Shown: positions 43,973 through 54,800 of the stretch, one piece after another
Position numbering within the stretch: the stretch's first letter is position 1
How the letters are laid out: every line of letters starts with the position of its first letter
Assembly: GCA_010015675.1 (NCBI GenBank)
Contig: ML976982.1
Location: 699,341 to 763,340 of the forward strand
Direction: 5' to 3'
DNA from: Byssothecium circinans
Taxonomy: Eukaryota; Ascomycota; Dothideomycetes; Pleosporales; Massarinaceae
DNA: 64,000 bases
Program-made: the position numbers and the translations under genes
Notes under the pieces: model-generated
What the model saw: the letters and a program-made list of their open reading frames with translations, nothing else
What the model was told of the DNA's origin: nothing
Database searches by the model: none

Positions 43973-45921
43973 CTACCTCCATTCACTTAACACACTCGCA
44001 CTCGCCTGACAAGACGGAACAGTGTACAAGCGATTCGGATCCGCCTCCCACGCCACACTTCCCGAGCTAGACACCTTGAGAAACTTATACTGCACAGAAG
44101 ACCCCGCAGGCAAGCTCAGCGTGACAATCCAAATCGGGTTGCTAGCAGTATACGAGGATGCCGACAATGCCGGTGCACTCCCGGGATCCCAGCTCCCCAA
44201 CTGCGCCGTATTCCCCGCAATCCTAATCGTATCCCCGGGCACCGTCACAACCTTTTCCGTAAACGTCACGCTCACAGACGAGGGACATCCCGGCGCCGCT
44301 GTTGTAGTCGGAGCTGTACTGGTACTTGTTAGTTGCGCAGTGGTGGTAATCAATGTGGTAGTAGGAGCACTCGAATCGGAAAGAAGGACGACAGGTTCGC
44401 CGTTAGAAACAGTGACACAAAGTTGGCCGCCGGAATCGGAAGTTACTGTTCCGCTGCCGAAGACGTTCATCCATCGGCCGTTCGCTCTCTGCGCGTTGAA
44501 ACAGTGTTGTTGCGAGTTCCCGCTTCCGGCATTGGTAGTCAACACGACGAGGTTACCGCCTGCGCGGCTGAACGCGTAAGCGGTGGAGGAGACGTAGAGA
44601 TGCACTTGGTCGTTTCCAGCGAGGCCGCCGGCGGATTTACGCGCCCCAATGAGTTTTGTAAGCGCTTTGTAGAGGTCGCTGTTTGTGTTGAAGTTGCTGC
44701 GCCAGAGATCCTCGCGGTTTGCGGGGTCGTTGCCGCCGGCGTAGGCTTGCTCGGTGCCATAGTAGATGATGGGGATTCCGCGAGAGAGGATCACATAGGC
44801 TAAGGCATTTTTAAAGAGGGATTGATCGTTCTTTTGGTTAAGCCAGCGTGTGTTATCATGGTTATCGAGGAAAGTGCCCAACTGTTCAATTCAAAGTCAG
44901 TGTAGGTCTTACATGAAGTCCGTACGTTGGCCTTCTTACCGCGCTCGGGTCGGGCAACTTGGAGCTAACTGCGTTGTGCATGTCGACAAGATCCTGCGAT
45001 GAACCTTTCTGTTGGAAGAATCGATTCATCGGGTAGTAGATTGCATAGTCGAGTAGACCGGGTAGGGCTTTGGAGTAGCCGGCAAGGTAGTCTGGATTTC
45101 CGTCAAAAACCTCGCCGATGCAGTACACGCCCGCGGCGGCAGAGAAACCAGCCCAGAAGTCCTTCTCAACATGTCTGACTGTGTCGATACGCAGACCATC
45201 AAAGGAATACTCCATCACGAGCCACTTGATCCAGTTTTGGAACAGTGTTCGTATGGCGGGGGACTGGGTGTTGATATCAGGCAGGCCGGCAAGGCGGCAA
45301 TTCTCGACGCTGTTCTGATCGTTATAGTTGATGTCGCAGTTGCTGTGGTAGGATGAAGCTTGATTGAGAGGCTCGGGGCGATTGTCGCTTATGGCCGCGT
45401 TACCCATATGGTTTGCTACAACGTCGGCCATAACGAACATTCCCTAGACATAGATCAGATGATGTTCAAGTGAAGAGAATTGTTGGCCAGCGTACCTTTG
45501 AGTGTGCCGTGCTGACGAGACGCTTGAGGTCTGCCGCAGTGCCATAGTTCGAATTGATCGAGTACAGGTCTTGCGCCCAGTATCCATGGTATCCCCCAGC
45601 ACTGTCTGATGTTACGTTGTCAGAGCGATATGTCTAAAATAGGAACAAAAAGCACTCACTCGCAATTACAGGGGTAATCCAAATTGCATCGAACCCCATA
45701 CCCCGAATGTAGTCAAGCTTTGACTCAAGCCCATTGAAAGTACCACCACAGTAGTTCCCAAGGTTATTGCATGCGCCCCCTCCCGTGTCACCGCTGGAAC
45801 GAGCAACACGGTCGGTCAAGGCGAAGTAGATAGTCCGCGACTTCCAGGCATTGGCATCTGCGGCCGAGACGATGGCAGTTGCTTGGAGAAGGAAAGTTAT
45901 CAAAGAATGGAAAAGCTGCAT
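43973..45921 (-). CDS. secreted alpha-amylase (GH13_1) with C-terminal CBM20 starch-binding domain
   Basis: An extracellular starch-cutting enzyme of the Taka-amylase type. Exons 45921-45660, 45605-45496, 45443-44940 and 44881-43973 encode 594 aa. A signal peptide ([20 protein letters not shown]) is followed by the barrel. Catalytic residues are Asp211 in [10 protein letters not shown], Glu235 in CIGEVFDG and Asp301 in FLDNHDNTR, near the positions in Taka-amylase. Region I is DVVANH. A Thr/Ser-rich linker (about residues 460-490) leads to a CBM20 domain ([37 protein letters not shown]) that ends VLSEWR. This is the second alpha-amylase in the window, of a different subfamily from the cytosolic one at 35.2 kb. 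Confidence 0.96.
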
Positions 45922-47374
45922 CTTGAACTGACGAGCTAGGCCGGAAAGATGTGCAAGAAGCTGTGCTGCAACTCCCTAGTGCAAAGATTCACCGGGTCTC
46001 AAGCTCTTTAAGAACTCTACGATGCAAACGGATCGGAAGTCGACATCACGATCCCCGCAATGCCCCCAAGTATCACCAGACGCCCAAGACAAGACGACAA
46101 CTCACTACGAATCGAAACAAAAGCTCGCTCGGGCCGACCTGTAGCCATTCACAGGCCGTTCACAAGCCATTCACAGGCCGTTCACAAGCCATTCACAAGC
46201 CCATCGTCCTCCCAACGTCGTCATCCGGACCGAGAAGAGATCAATAGAATCACAGGACGGCTGCTAAGGTTAGCTGCTTCTCGCGGCGTAATATTAATCA
46301 CAGCGGTAGGAAATTCCATAAGAGGAAGTTGGTGATGTGTCTGGTGGTACTGTAGACCGGGAGTATGGTCGCTAAGCGAGAGACCTAACCAGGATACGTC
46401 TTTAAATGTACGGTGATCTTTGGGCGTGGTAAGAACCCCGCATTCGACTCTTTAGGTAAAGGACCACGCGTTGTTTCCCCCTTGGATGAATTCTGCAGAG
46501 CATTGCTATTCTTCTATATTGGGATCTTGCTATGGCGGGAGCCCAAATCCTATCATCCCCGCATGCGGCATGATGACCGGAGACGTGGTGGACGACGTGA
46601 ATTTTGAGTGGTGGATAAACGTCCGCGTTTTATATAGCTTGTTTTGGCTGGCTGTGAGAAAGAGGGGTGGTCACTCGCCAGCGATATTCAGAGTACTAGC
46701 GTAAGTGGGGCTAAGCGCTCCGCGTGAATCAAATAGATGTGAATTTTGGTGCGTAATGAAAAAGAGCGTATTCACTAAAGAATTGTAGCTGCTATATATG
46801 GTTAGTCAACTGAATTTAAAGAGAATGGGTGGCGCGCATTGGGGCCACGTAGCTTACCTATTCCATGTACGCTTGCTATTCGTTCTGCGAAACGCCATTG
46901 CGAATCAAAATCTCCGCAGGTAGGCGTGGATAGAAGATCATGGCTGTTTGGGAAAAAGGTGTAATGCCCTACAATTCCCGTAGCGTCGCACTCTCACTCA
47001 AATCTAACCCAAACAGGACGGAGAAGAGTGAAGACCATGGCTACACCCAATAGCCGGGGATTAGTCCACCGTCAGACAATATATGAGAAACCAATTTGTA
47101 CGAAACATTTCCATGTGTATCGCGTGGCAATGGGACATACACTATAGGCCACAGGAACATGACGGAAGCCGTTAAAGGGATCTGACAAGGTGAAAAGAAC
47201 ACAGAGTGTATATGTATAACAAGGGGGTTGCAACAGTTGCAAACGCCAAAACCCAAAGAATCCAAAGAAAAAGGAAGGTGTTTGCAAGACTGTGGAAAAG
47301 CCCCGCGGTATTTTGTGCGTTTTTAGACTCTTGTGCTCAAGAGTTCGACAGAGAAAGTGGGACATTTCCCATCT
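45922..47374. other. intergenic region with a short tandem repeat
   Basis: About 1.45 kb. It holds the promoter of the secreted amylase on its left and no recognised gene. A tandem 11-bp repeat is listed separately. TATATA-like words occur near 46632, 46792 and 47080. Confidence 0.45.
46144..46198 (+). repeat. five tandem 11-bp units (GCCRTTCACAR)
   Basis: Five contiguous 11-bp units, GCCATTCACAG, GCCGTTCACAA, GCCATTCACAG, GCCGTTCACAA and GCCATTCACAA. The first four also read as two copies of a 22-bp unit, which suggests an 11-bp unit that doubled and then duplicated. They lie about 220 bp upstream of the secreted amylase start codon on its minus strand, so they sit in its likely promoter. 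Confidence 0.9.
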
Positions 47375-48121
47375 TCAGGTGATCCCTCTCCGCAGCCCGT
47401 AGCCCTTCGGTACATTTGCTCCGCAATGAGTCGACTGGGTCGGTTTCTCCACTTCAACCCTATACCAATTGGCTTTCCCTCTACCTTTTTTTCCACGCTG
47501 TTCTTTCCTCCAAATGAAGTCTTCTTCCCTGAAGCCCGGCATGAGAAAGTCGATTTCTTCAAGACCCGGAATCTCGGTCAAATCCTTCAATCGTGTGAAG
47601 GTTTCATCTGCATTCAGGAGCCCTCTTTTCCCAGATAGCGCAAAGTGATCGAATGTGACCTTCATTCGCACATGTTGGCAATCTTTGAACGTTCGGACAA
47701 GCATGCGCAAGCACTCTTTGAAGATGTTGTTACCGAGTTCAGACCTGCGGTCCCATTCGCCAAGCTCCTCGATGGTACAACGTACTTCACACCTTCGCAG
47801 ATTCTTTGCGATACCGGGTGGAATCTCTTCGGTATTGGGCCACGTCGTGCCGTGGTAGTTCCAAGTATAGAATTTGGTTGTGTCGCGATCTTGCATAGTC
47901 CGGCCGAGACAGCAACGGAACCGTGACAAGACGTAATAGTCATAGATAGTCACGAACTCTTCGTGGATCTGCTCGCATACTTTGGGTAATGTATGTTCTT
48001 CGAATGGTGTTTTGAGTTTCTCTAGAACGACTTCGGTGTAGATGCGGTTCCTGATGGATAGCGGGAGGCCGAGAAAAGAGGCCTTCTTCAGAGCTGCTGG
48101 TGCAAATAGCGAGACTGGCAT
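47375..48121 (-). CDS. uncharacterised fungal protein with F-box-like N-terminus
   Basis: A single-exon protein of 248 aa. Residues about 14-35 (SFLGLPLSIRNRIYTEVVLE) resemble the first helices of an F-box-type motif common in fungal proteins, where it would link targets to ubiquitin ligases. The rest has a pattern typical of the same hypothetical families: a conserved Cys-containing helix (LPKVCEQIHEEF) and a mixed segment ending in a charged tail with KEQRGKKGRGK. No enzyme motif, signal peptide or membrane segment is seen. The F-box assignment is tentative. Confidence 0.65.
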   Translation of the reverse strand: MPVSLFAPAALKKASFLGLPLSIRNRIYTEVVLEKLKTPFEEHTLPKVCEQIHEEFVTIYDYYVLSRFRCCLGRTMQDRDTTKFYTWNYHGTTWPNTEEIPPGIAKNLRRCEVRCTIEELGEWDRRSELGNNIFKECLRMLVRTFKDCQHVRMKVTFDHFALSGKRGLLNADETFTRLKDLTEIPGLEEIDFLMPGFREEDFIWRKEQRGKKGRGKANWYRVEVEKPTQSTHCGANVPKGYGLRRGIT

Positions 48122-48557
48122 TATGGTGGAGGACGAGTCTTAGGTATGGTTGATGACGGGCGAGCTTCAAGGAGTTATGTTCATGGCTGTGGGGGCTGCT
48201 GATGCTGCACAGCCTCAGGCGTTCTGACCAGCGCGCCTTGTTTCTTGCGGACTCCGGCGACAATGATGCCACCATTGTGGCAATTTGATGAAACAAATCG
48301 GATTCTGATGAAGTGGGCGAGTGCTGAATGGGAAATGTGACGAAGTGAGGGAGCCGAAAGGGGTAAATGAGGCACGTGCGGCGCCTCCCGAGTGTTCCGC
48401 AAGAAAACGCTAACCACATTTGTCAGGGCTGAGCACGAAACTTCGGTCTCAAAGACACCAGCTGGTGCCGTCTTGGCTGCCCCTATTGAATCTCACCCTT
48501 TCACTTCACATATTTTGCGATTTCTCCGAGCGAGAGTATACATGGGCGCAACTACCG
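48122..48557. promoter_or_regulatory. divergent region with a possible 5'-leader intron of the LCCL gene
   Basis: The gap between divergent start codons. A segment at 48363-48426 has a GTAAAT donor, a GCTAAC branch near the 3' end and a TCAG acceptor, and may be a leader intron of the LCCL gene. The LCCL frame stays open upstream of its first ATG to about 48420, just at that acceptor, so a coding upstream exon is not excluded. Confidence 0.4.
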
Positions 48558-50393
48558 ATGCCATTTCACGACTGTTACGCAGAGGCGAACGGAGCAGGAC
48601 GCGATGCAGTAGCTGGGGCTGAAGAAGAGGGTGCTTGGCTGCTGCCTGGTCAAGAGTTGGATTTTGAAGACAATTCAGAAGCCCAGAGATCTCGAACGGG
48701 AACAAGAGGTGGAATATTGGGAAAGTTTCAAGGGCCAAACCCGCTTCAGCCTCAAACCATCCGACCATTCTATCCAACTCTACAAGAGGCACCGCCAAAA
48801 CTTCTGGACCGTATCCTGCCCGGAAAGAAACTCCAACTCCAGTTCTTCGGCGCGATACTATTTCTTTGGCTTGTCATATTCGTTAGCTTCCTCCTGAGTT
48901 CGCAACTCCCGATCCGCGATGGCGCTAATAAACACGTGCTTAACCTGGATTGCACCGACAGCCTCTGGAGATTTAAGAATGGATGTGGCGTTAATGGTAT
49001 TGAATGTCGACCATTTCAAAATACGTCCTTTGCTTTTCGATGCCCAGCCAACTGTGCCAGCGTGCAAGTTTTGAACCCACGCGCCGTTGGACCCATTGAT
49101 GTAATTTACCGGCCTCTAGTCATCGGAGACAGCGTGTATCGCGGTGATAGTTTCCTGTGCGCTTCTGCCATCCATGCCGGTGTCATCAGCAATAGTGACG
49201 GAGGCTGCGGCCGTGTCGCGCTCAACGGCGAGAAGCAGGCGTACGAAAGCGTTAAGAAAAATGGCATCGAGTCCATCGCTTTCGACTCATATTTCCCGCT
49301 GTCATTCTCGTTGTTTCCCGACCAGAACCTTCGCTGCTCGTCCGATCCTCGCCAACCATTGCTCATCGTCACAATATTGGCCACAGCAGCTCTTTCAATC
49401 CTTTCCACATCTCCGGGTATCTTCTTTCCCACCTTCACGCTCATCTTTGCTCTTGTGAGCTTCGCGTCCGACCCACCATCTGCATCGTACAGAAACATCA
49501 GCGTGCTTCCAGACCACATATCAATGTTCGCAAAGAGACTACTCCCAGCTTCCTTCTGCGCGGTGGTACTGTACCGCGCAATCATCAAACGGACACTATC
49601 CGGAATCACAGCTCAGGTCGAGAAGACAGTCTTCTGGCTAGGTGGTTTTTTCTTCGGAGCACTGTCGAATTATACCTTTGATTGGATACCCATTCAACGT
49701 CTCACAGCGCATGATCTCGAACAGCAGCCTGGTGCAAAGGTTGCTCTGGCTGGAATCCTCATCGTTCTCGCCTTTATTGTTGTTGGGCAGGTGTACTTCT
49801 TCTGGCTTGAGGGACGCCTGCCTAGATACCTGGCTTTATACGGACTGTTCCTCTTCGGCATTCTCGTCTGTCTAGGGATTCCAGCCGTATCGCTACGCAT
49901 TCACCACTACATCATCGCGCTGCTTCTGCTACCCGGCACGACCTTGCAGACGCGGCCATCTCTTTTTTATCAGGGGATACTTCTTGGCCTCTTCGTGAAC
50001 GGTATCGCACGCTGGGACTTCGATTCCATTCTACAAACATCCGACGCTCTCCGCGAAGACGGGAAATTCGACTCTGCCGTACCGCACATCCTCGAGCCCG
50101 CAATATCACGTGTAGGAGATGCTCTCGTAGCTGTCTTCTCCTGGGCAGCGCCGCCGGCTGGAATGGATGGTATCAGCGTGCTCGTCAACGACGTGGAGAG
50201 GAGTCGCAAATTCTTTCACGACGGAGTTGACAAGAACGTGAATTCCTTCGAGCTGCTTCGGCCGGTCGGGATGCAGCTGACTGAGTACCTTCGGTTTGCT
50301 TTTGTGAGGGGTGGGCAAACGTTGGATTACACAAATGCGGGGACGCTTTTTGATAATGGGACGTGGATCATGAAGCAAGAAGTTCCGAGCTAG
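48558..50393 (+). CDS. LCCL-domain multi-spanning membrane protein
   Basis: A fungal LCCL-domain protein of about 611 aa with no intron after the ATG at 48558. An N-terminal cytosolic region of about 90 aa is followed by one membrane helix (FFGAILFLWLVIFVSFLLSS) and then an extracytosolic LCCL domain. That domain shows the expected cysteines and the motif YRGDSFLCASAIHAGVISN followed by GGCGRV. Six to eight further membrane segments follow (for example LLIVTILATAALSILS, VALAGILIVLAFIVVGQVYF, YLALYGLFLFGILVCLGIP). The C-terminal 110 residues are hydrophilic. Function is unknown; family members are conserved in filamentous fungi and probably sit in the plasma or secretory membrane. The start could lie in an upstream exon. 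Confidence 0.85.
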   Translation: MPFHDCYAEANGAGRDAVAGAEEEGAWLLPGQELDFEDNSEAQRSRTGTRGGILGKFQGPNPLQPQTIRPFYPTLQEAPPKLLDRILPGKKLQLQFFGAILFLWLVIFVSFLLSSQLPIRDGANKHVLNLDCTDSLWRFKNGCGVNGIECRPFQNTSFAFRCPANCASVQVLNPRAVGPIDVIYRPLVIGDSVYRGDSFLCASAIHAGVISNSDGGCGRVALNGEKQAYESVKKNGIESIAFDSYFPLSFSLFPDQNLRCSSDPRQPLLIVTILATAALSILSTSPGIFFPTFTLIFALVSFASDPPSASYRNISVLPDHISMFAKRLLPASFCAVVLYRAIIKRTLSGITAQVEKTVFWLGGFFFGALSNYTFDWIPIQRLTAHDLEQQPGAKVALAGILIVLAFIVVGQVYFFWLEGRLPRYLALYGLFLFGILVCLGIPAVSLRIHHYIIALLLLPGTTLQTRPSLFYQGILLGLFVNGIARWDFDSILQTSDALREDGKFDSAVPHILEPAISRVGDALVAVFSWAAPPAGMDGISVLVNDVERSRKFFHDGVDKNVNSFELLRPVGMQLTEYLRFAFVRGGQTLDYTNAGTLFDNGTWIMKQEVPS

Positions 50394-51813
50394 ACGATAA
50401 GATTATAGTGACGGAGTGATTTGGTAGATCAAAGTAGATACATGCGATATTATGATCCAAAGGCTCTCAATGGCAATATCTTCAGCCAAGAATCCATCCG
50501 TGACCGCACTACGTGTCACTTAGTGTTACTTCTTGTGCGGTTGGGTAGACGTGTTACAGAGAGTGGTTGGAAGGCGAGTATGCGATCGTGTCACAAGGGC
50601 TGGGTAGGGTAGATATTGAAAAGTCGTCGTCATGATGCTAGTTGCAGCCCGGTTTCTCAAGGATGTTTCCAACAAAATCAGCCCTCCGGTTCCTGGGTAT
50701 TCGGTGCTTCTGCCCGGATCTAACGGATCTACTGTACTTGCGTCCACTTCAGCACAGTCCGAAAGGGGATAAAAACAAACGGGTTCATTCAGGCTCACTG
50801 CACAATCTCTTGCACAGCCCGCTTCGTGGACGTCGTGGACTCCCAAAAAAGAATAGTTCACTATTCCGGTCTTTGTCCCTCCTTATGAGCTTCAATGATT
50901 GACTGTTTATTCTTTCTGCGCGACTGTTTTTCGTCCAGACGTGACGTCAGTTCCTTTCGTAGTTCAATGTGGAATCCGCAGCATCCGAGCCAAGTGGGTC
51001 CGTGACGAAAGAAAACGAAAATACGAGGTCTAGCCCAAATTAGGACTGAAGTGCCAGGGGGAAATTAAATCGAATCTTAGATTATTAGATGTACTGTATC
51101 GATGCGTTGCCGTGTGTGATAGGGTAAACTACCTTCAATGTTGGAACCTTGGAGGACCTAGCACGGGCACCGTGTAGGTTCGCTCGGACCAGGGAAGGTA
51201 AGAGTTGCAACGACCAGTTTAGAAACACGACAATAATTACATCTTCGGGTTCGTTTGTAGTGTTACCGTTCTACAATGGGTTCATTAATGATCAAAACGG
51301 ACCGAAACATAGGAAATGACGTTGGTAGCGGAATGCTTCGCTATCGCAATGCAGCAGGACACCGTATCGGCGTATCCCTGGCGTCGAGAACATGCGCGCT
51401 CAGAACATATCATCTCGAATCTCGACATGGGTTCTGGGCATACGCTCCACAAGCCCTTTGGAGGCTGGAAAGCAAGCCAGGAAAACAGTCTTAGCCGTAA
51501 TGTGCACTGTGAACCCTGGTCTCCCTTTCCGAGCATGCTCGTCCGCCCAGTCCCAGATGCTTGGGATGCGCTTTTAGGTTCATGGAGAAACGCCGACGGC
51601 GTGGTGTGTCCGCAGGGAGCCGAGCTGAGCTGGGTCGACCTGTCGGCCGACCCTCCGTTCGATGAACGGACGGACAGATAGCTGTGCTATGACCGCATCG
51701 CAAGGCTGTGTTGGAAAGCATAAAAGAAAACACCATGACCCCGTCTCCTTTTGTTGCTCAAATTCATTCTCCTTGACATTGTTTCGGCTATCTAGTGGTT
51801 CTTTCAGCACACT
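50394..51813. other. intergenic region upstream of the PDR transporter
   Basis: About 1.4 kb, likely the long promoter of the ABC transporter plus the 3' flank of the LCCL gene. A 121-codon plus-strand frame (51316-51681) has no recognisable domain. A perfect inverted repeat at 51654-51670 is listed separately. Confidence 0.45.
51654..51670. promoter_or_regulatory. perfect 7-bp inverted repeat, candidate zinc-cluster site
   Basis: TCCGTTC-GAT-GAACGGA, a perfect palindrome with 7-bp arms and a 3-bp centre, lies 144 bp before the transporter start codon. It contains CCG-N9-CGG, an everted pair of the half sites bound by Zn2Cys6 dimers. The yeast PDR element TCCGCGGA has the same outer bases without the spacer. 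Use as an operator is inference. Confidence 0.45.
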
Positions 51814-54800
51814 ATGCCACATTCACGCCAAAACGGCGATGGCGTTATCCGGACGGCTTCGGGGAGGGAAACGTATGCTCCAGATGGGCATTACAGTGAG
51901 CAGGAAAGAGCTGAGTCTCGTGATACTGAAGCCACACCAAGATCCTCTAGCGATTCTTCGAACGCCAGATTCGCACCAATGAAGGCACCGAATGAATTCA
52001 ACGAGAAGGCCGAGCTTGCACCGAAACTCACACGAAGAAGAACTGAGGTTGAGATTCCTGATGAGGACCGACAAGAGCTACAGCAGCTTTACTCTGCACT
52101 ATCACGCCGACAATCGACACTCGCCTCACCCGACGACCCCCGAGTCGATCCGTCGAACCCGGATTTTGACTTGCCAAAGTTCTTGAAGATGTTTGGAAAT
52201 CAGCTTGAGAATGAGGGCATGTAAGTGTGATCTCTGAGCAAGCCTTGGAGCAATACTGACTTATTATCTAGTCCGATGCGGAAAGTCGGTCTTGTCTATA
52301 GGAACCTAAATGTATATGGATCGGGCGCGGCACTTCAGCTGCAGAAGACGGTTGCGGACTTCCTACTAGCACCACTCCGCATGGGCGAGTGGTTCAGTTT
52401 CGGCAAAAAATATCGCAAGCACATTCTTCGCAATTTCGATGGCGTCATCCGCAGCGGTGAGATGCTTATCGTCCTGGGGCGGCCGGGTTCCGGATGCAGT
52501 ACGCTACTCAAGACCATGTGCGGCGAGCTTCACGGGCTGGAGACAAGCGACGAATCGGTTGTGCATTACAACGGTATTCCTCAAAAGCAAATGATGAAGG
52601 AATTCAAGGGTGAAGCCATCTACAACCAAGAAGTGAGTATCGCAAGTCACTGCTTCTGGCCCAAACACTAATCTCTGTGCAGGTAGACAAGCATTTCCCG
52701 CACCTAACAGTAGGCCAAACTCTCGAGTTTGCAGCAGCTACGCGAACTCCATCGCATCGTATCCAAGGAATGTCCCGAGAAGAGTTCTTCAAATTCATCG
52801 CCAAAGTTATCATGGCGGTTGTGGGCCTCAGCCATACTTACAACACCAAAGTGGGAAACGACTTCATTCGCGGAGTCTCTGGAGGTGAGAGGAAGAGGGT
52901 ATCTATCGCCGAGATGATGGTGGCTGGTGCTCCGTTCGCCGCCTGGGATAATAGTACCAGAGGTCTGGATTCTGGTAAGCCTCTCCTTCGCGGTAGCGAA
53001 ATCTCGGGAAATCAGCCTGCAACAATACTCCATAAAACCCAACCACGGGTGATACAGTCCCTTATGGGCACCCTGAATTGCTAAGCTTTAGTGGTGGCGC
53101 GAGTTTATCTTTCTGCGAGAGGCATCGCCAGCTGAACCCGCATAACGCATTTTACTAACCTATCTCCAGCAACTGCTTTCAAATTCGTCCAGTCGTTGAG
53201 GGTCGCCTCCGACTTCGGTGGTAGTGCCTCCGCGGTGGCCATCTATCAAGCTAGCCAGAGCATATACGATATCTTCGACAAAGCTACAGTTCTCTACGAA
53301 GGGCGTCAAATTTACTTCGGTCCAGCGGATTCTGCGCGAGACTTCTTCGAGCGACAAGGCTGGCTATGCCCTCCACGACAGACAACCGGCGACTTCCTCA
53401 CAAGTATCACAAACCCTGGAGAGCGACAGGCTCGAAAAGGTATGGAGAGCAAGGTTCCACGAACACCGGAAGACTTTGAACGCTACTGGAGGGAATCACC
53501 CGAGTACAAACAACTCCAGGATGAAATCTATGAGTACGAACAGAATCATCCTGTGGAGAGTGAGAGTGAGGCTCTTGCACAGCTCCGCCAGCAGAAGAAC
53601 TTCGTTCAGGCGAAGCGCGTCCGTCCTCAGTCACCCTTCATCATCAGTGTCCCTATGCAAATCCGATTAAACACGATGAGGGCGTACCAGCGCATCCGAG
53701 GTGACATTGTAGCCACTGCTACCCAATTCTGCCTCAATATCGTCATGGCCCTCATCGTCGGTTCCATCTTCTTCGGCAATCCTGACGCTACAGCTGGCTT
53801 CTTTGCCAAAGGCTCCGTTCTTTTTCTCGCTATGCTATTCAACGCCCTTAGCGCTCTTGGCGAGATTAACAGTCTATATGCACAACGATCCATCGTCGAG
53901 AAGCATGCCAGCTACGCTTTCTATCATCCATTCACCGAGGCAATGGCGGGTATCGTATCTGACGTGCCAGTCAAATTTGTGCAGGCGGTTGGTTTCAACA
54001 TCATTCTCTACTTCATGTCGGGACTTCGCCGGGAGCCGGGCCAATTCTTCCTATACTTTCTCATCACCTACATCTCTACGTTTGTGAGTCAACTCCTAAG
54101 CACAAAGTTTGCTAAGTGCTTTTTCTAGCTCTAAGACATTGGGTTTTCCGGTCTGGGAGTTAACACGAAGTGCACTGACGCCCCTCGAGATGAGCACTGC
54201 TAACTTTATACCCCCTACTAGGTAATGTCGGCAGTTTTCAGGACTATGGCAGCTTTGACCAAAACGGTCTCACAGGCTATGGCTCTTTCTGGAGTACTGG
54301 TCTTAGCTCTGGTCATCTAGTAGGTGAATCTTTGCCGTGAGTCAACTCTCACTAACAGATCTCCAGTACCGGCTTCGTCGTCGCAGTTCCCAACATGCAT
54401 CCGTGGTTCAGCTGGATCCGTTGGATCAACCCGGTCTTCTACGTTTTCGAAATTCTTATTGCCAACGAGTTCCACGGACGCGAATTCACCTGTTCAGCAA
54501 TCATTCCCGACTATACACCATTGCAAGGTGGTTCCTGGATCTGCAATATCGTTGGAGCGATTCCCGGCCGGCGCACAGTGAGTGGAGATGACTTTATTGC
54601 GACCAGCTACGGATACTCGTACTCTCATGTATGGCGCAACTTCGGTATTCTCCTAGCCTTCCTCTTCTTCTTCATGGCCATCTACTTTGTCGCCATCGAG
54701 CTCAACTCATCAACATCGAGCGCGGCTGAGGTCCTGGTCTTTCAACGCGGCCATGTCCCTGCGTATCTTCAGAAGAATAGCAAGGGTGCCAATTCTGACG

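Noticed and set aside
51316..51681. 121-codon frame upstream of the PDR transporter
   Set aside because: No family features, overlapping frames on both strands, and it contains the palindrome that looks regulatory.
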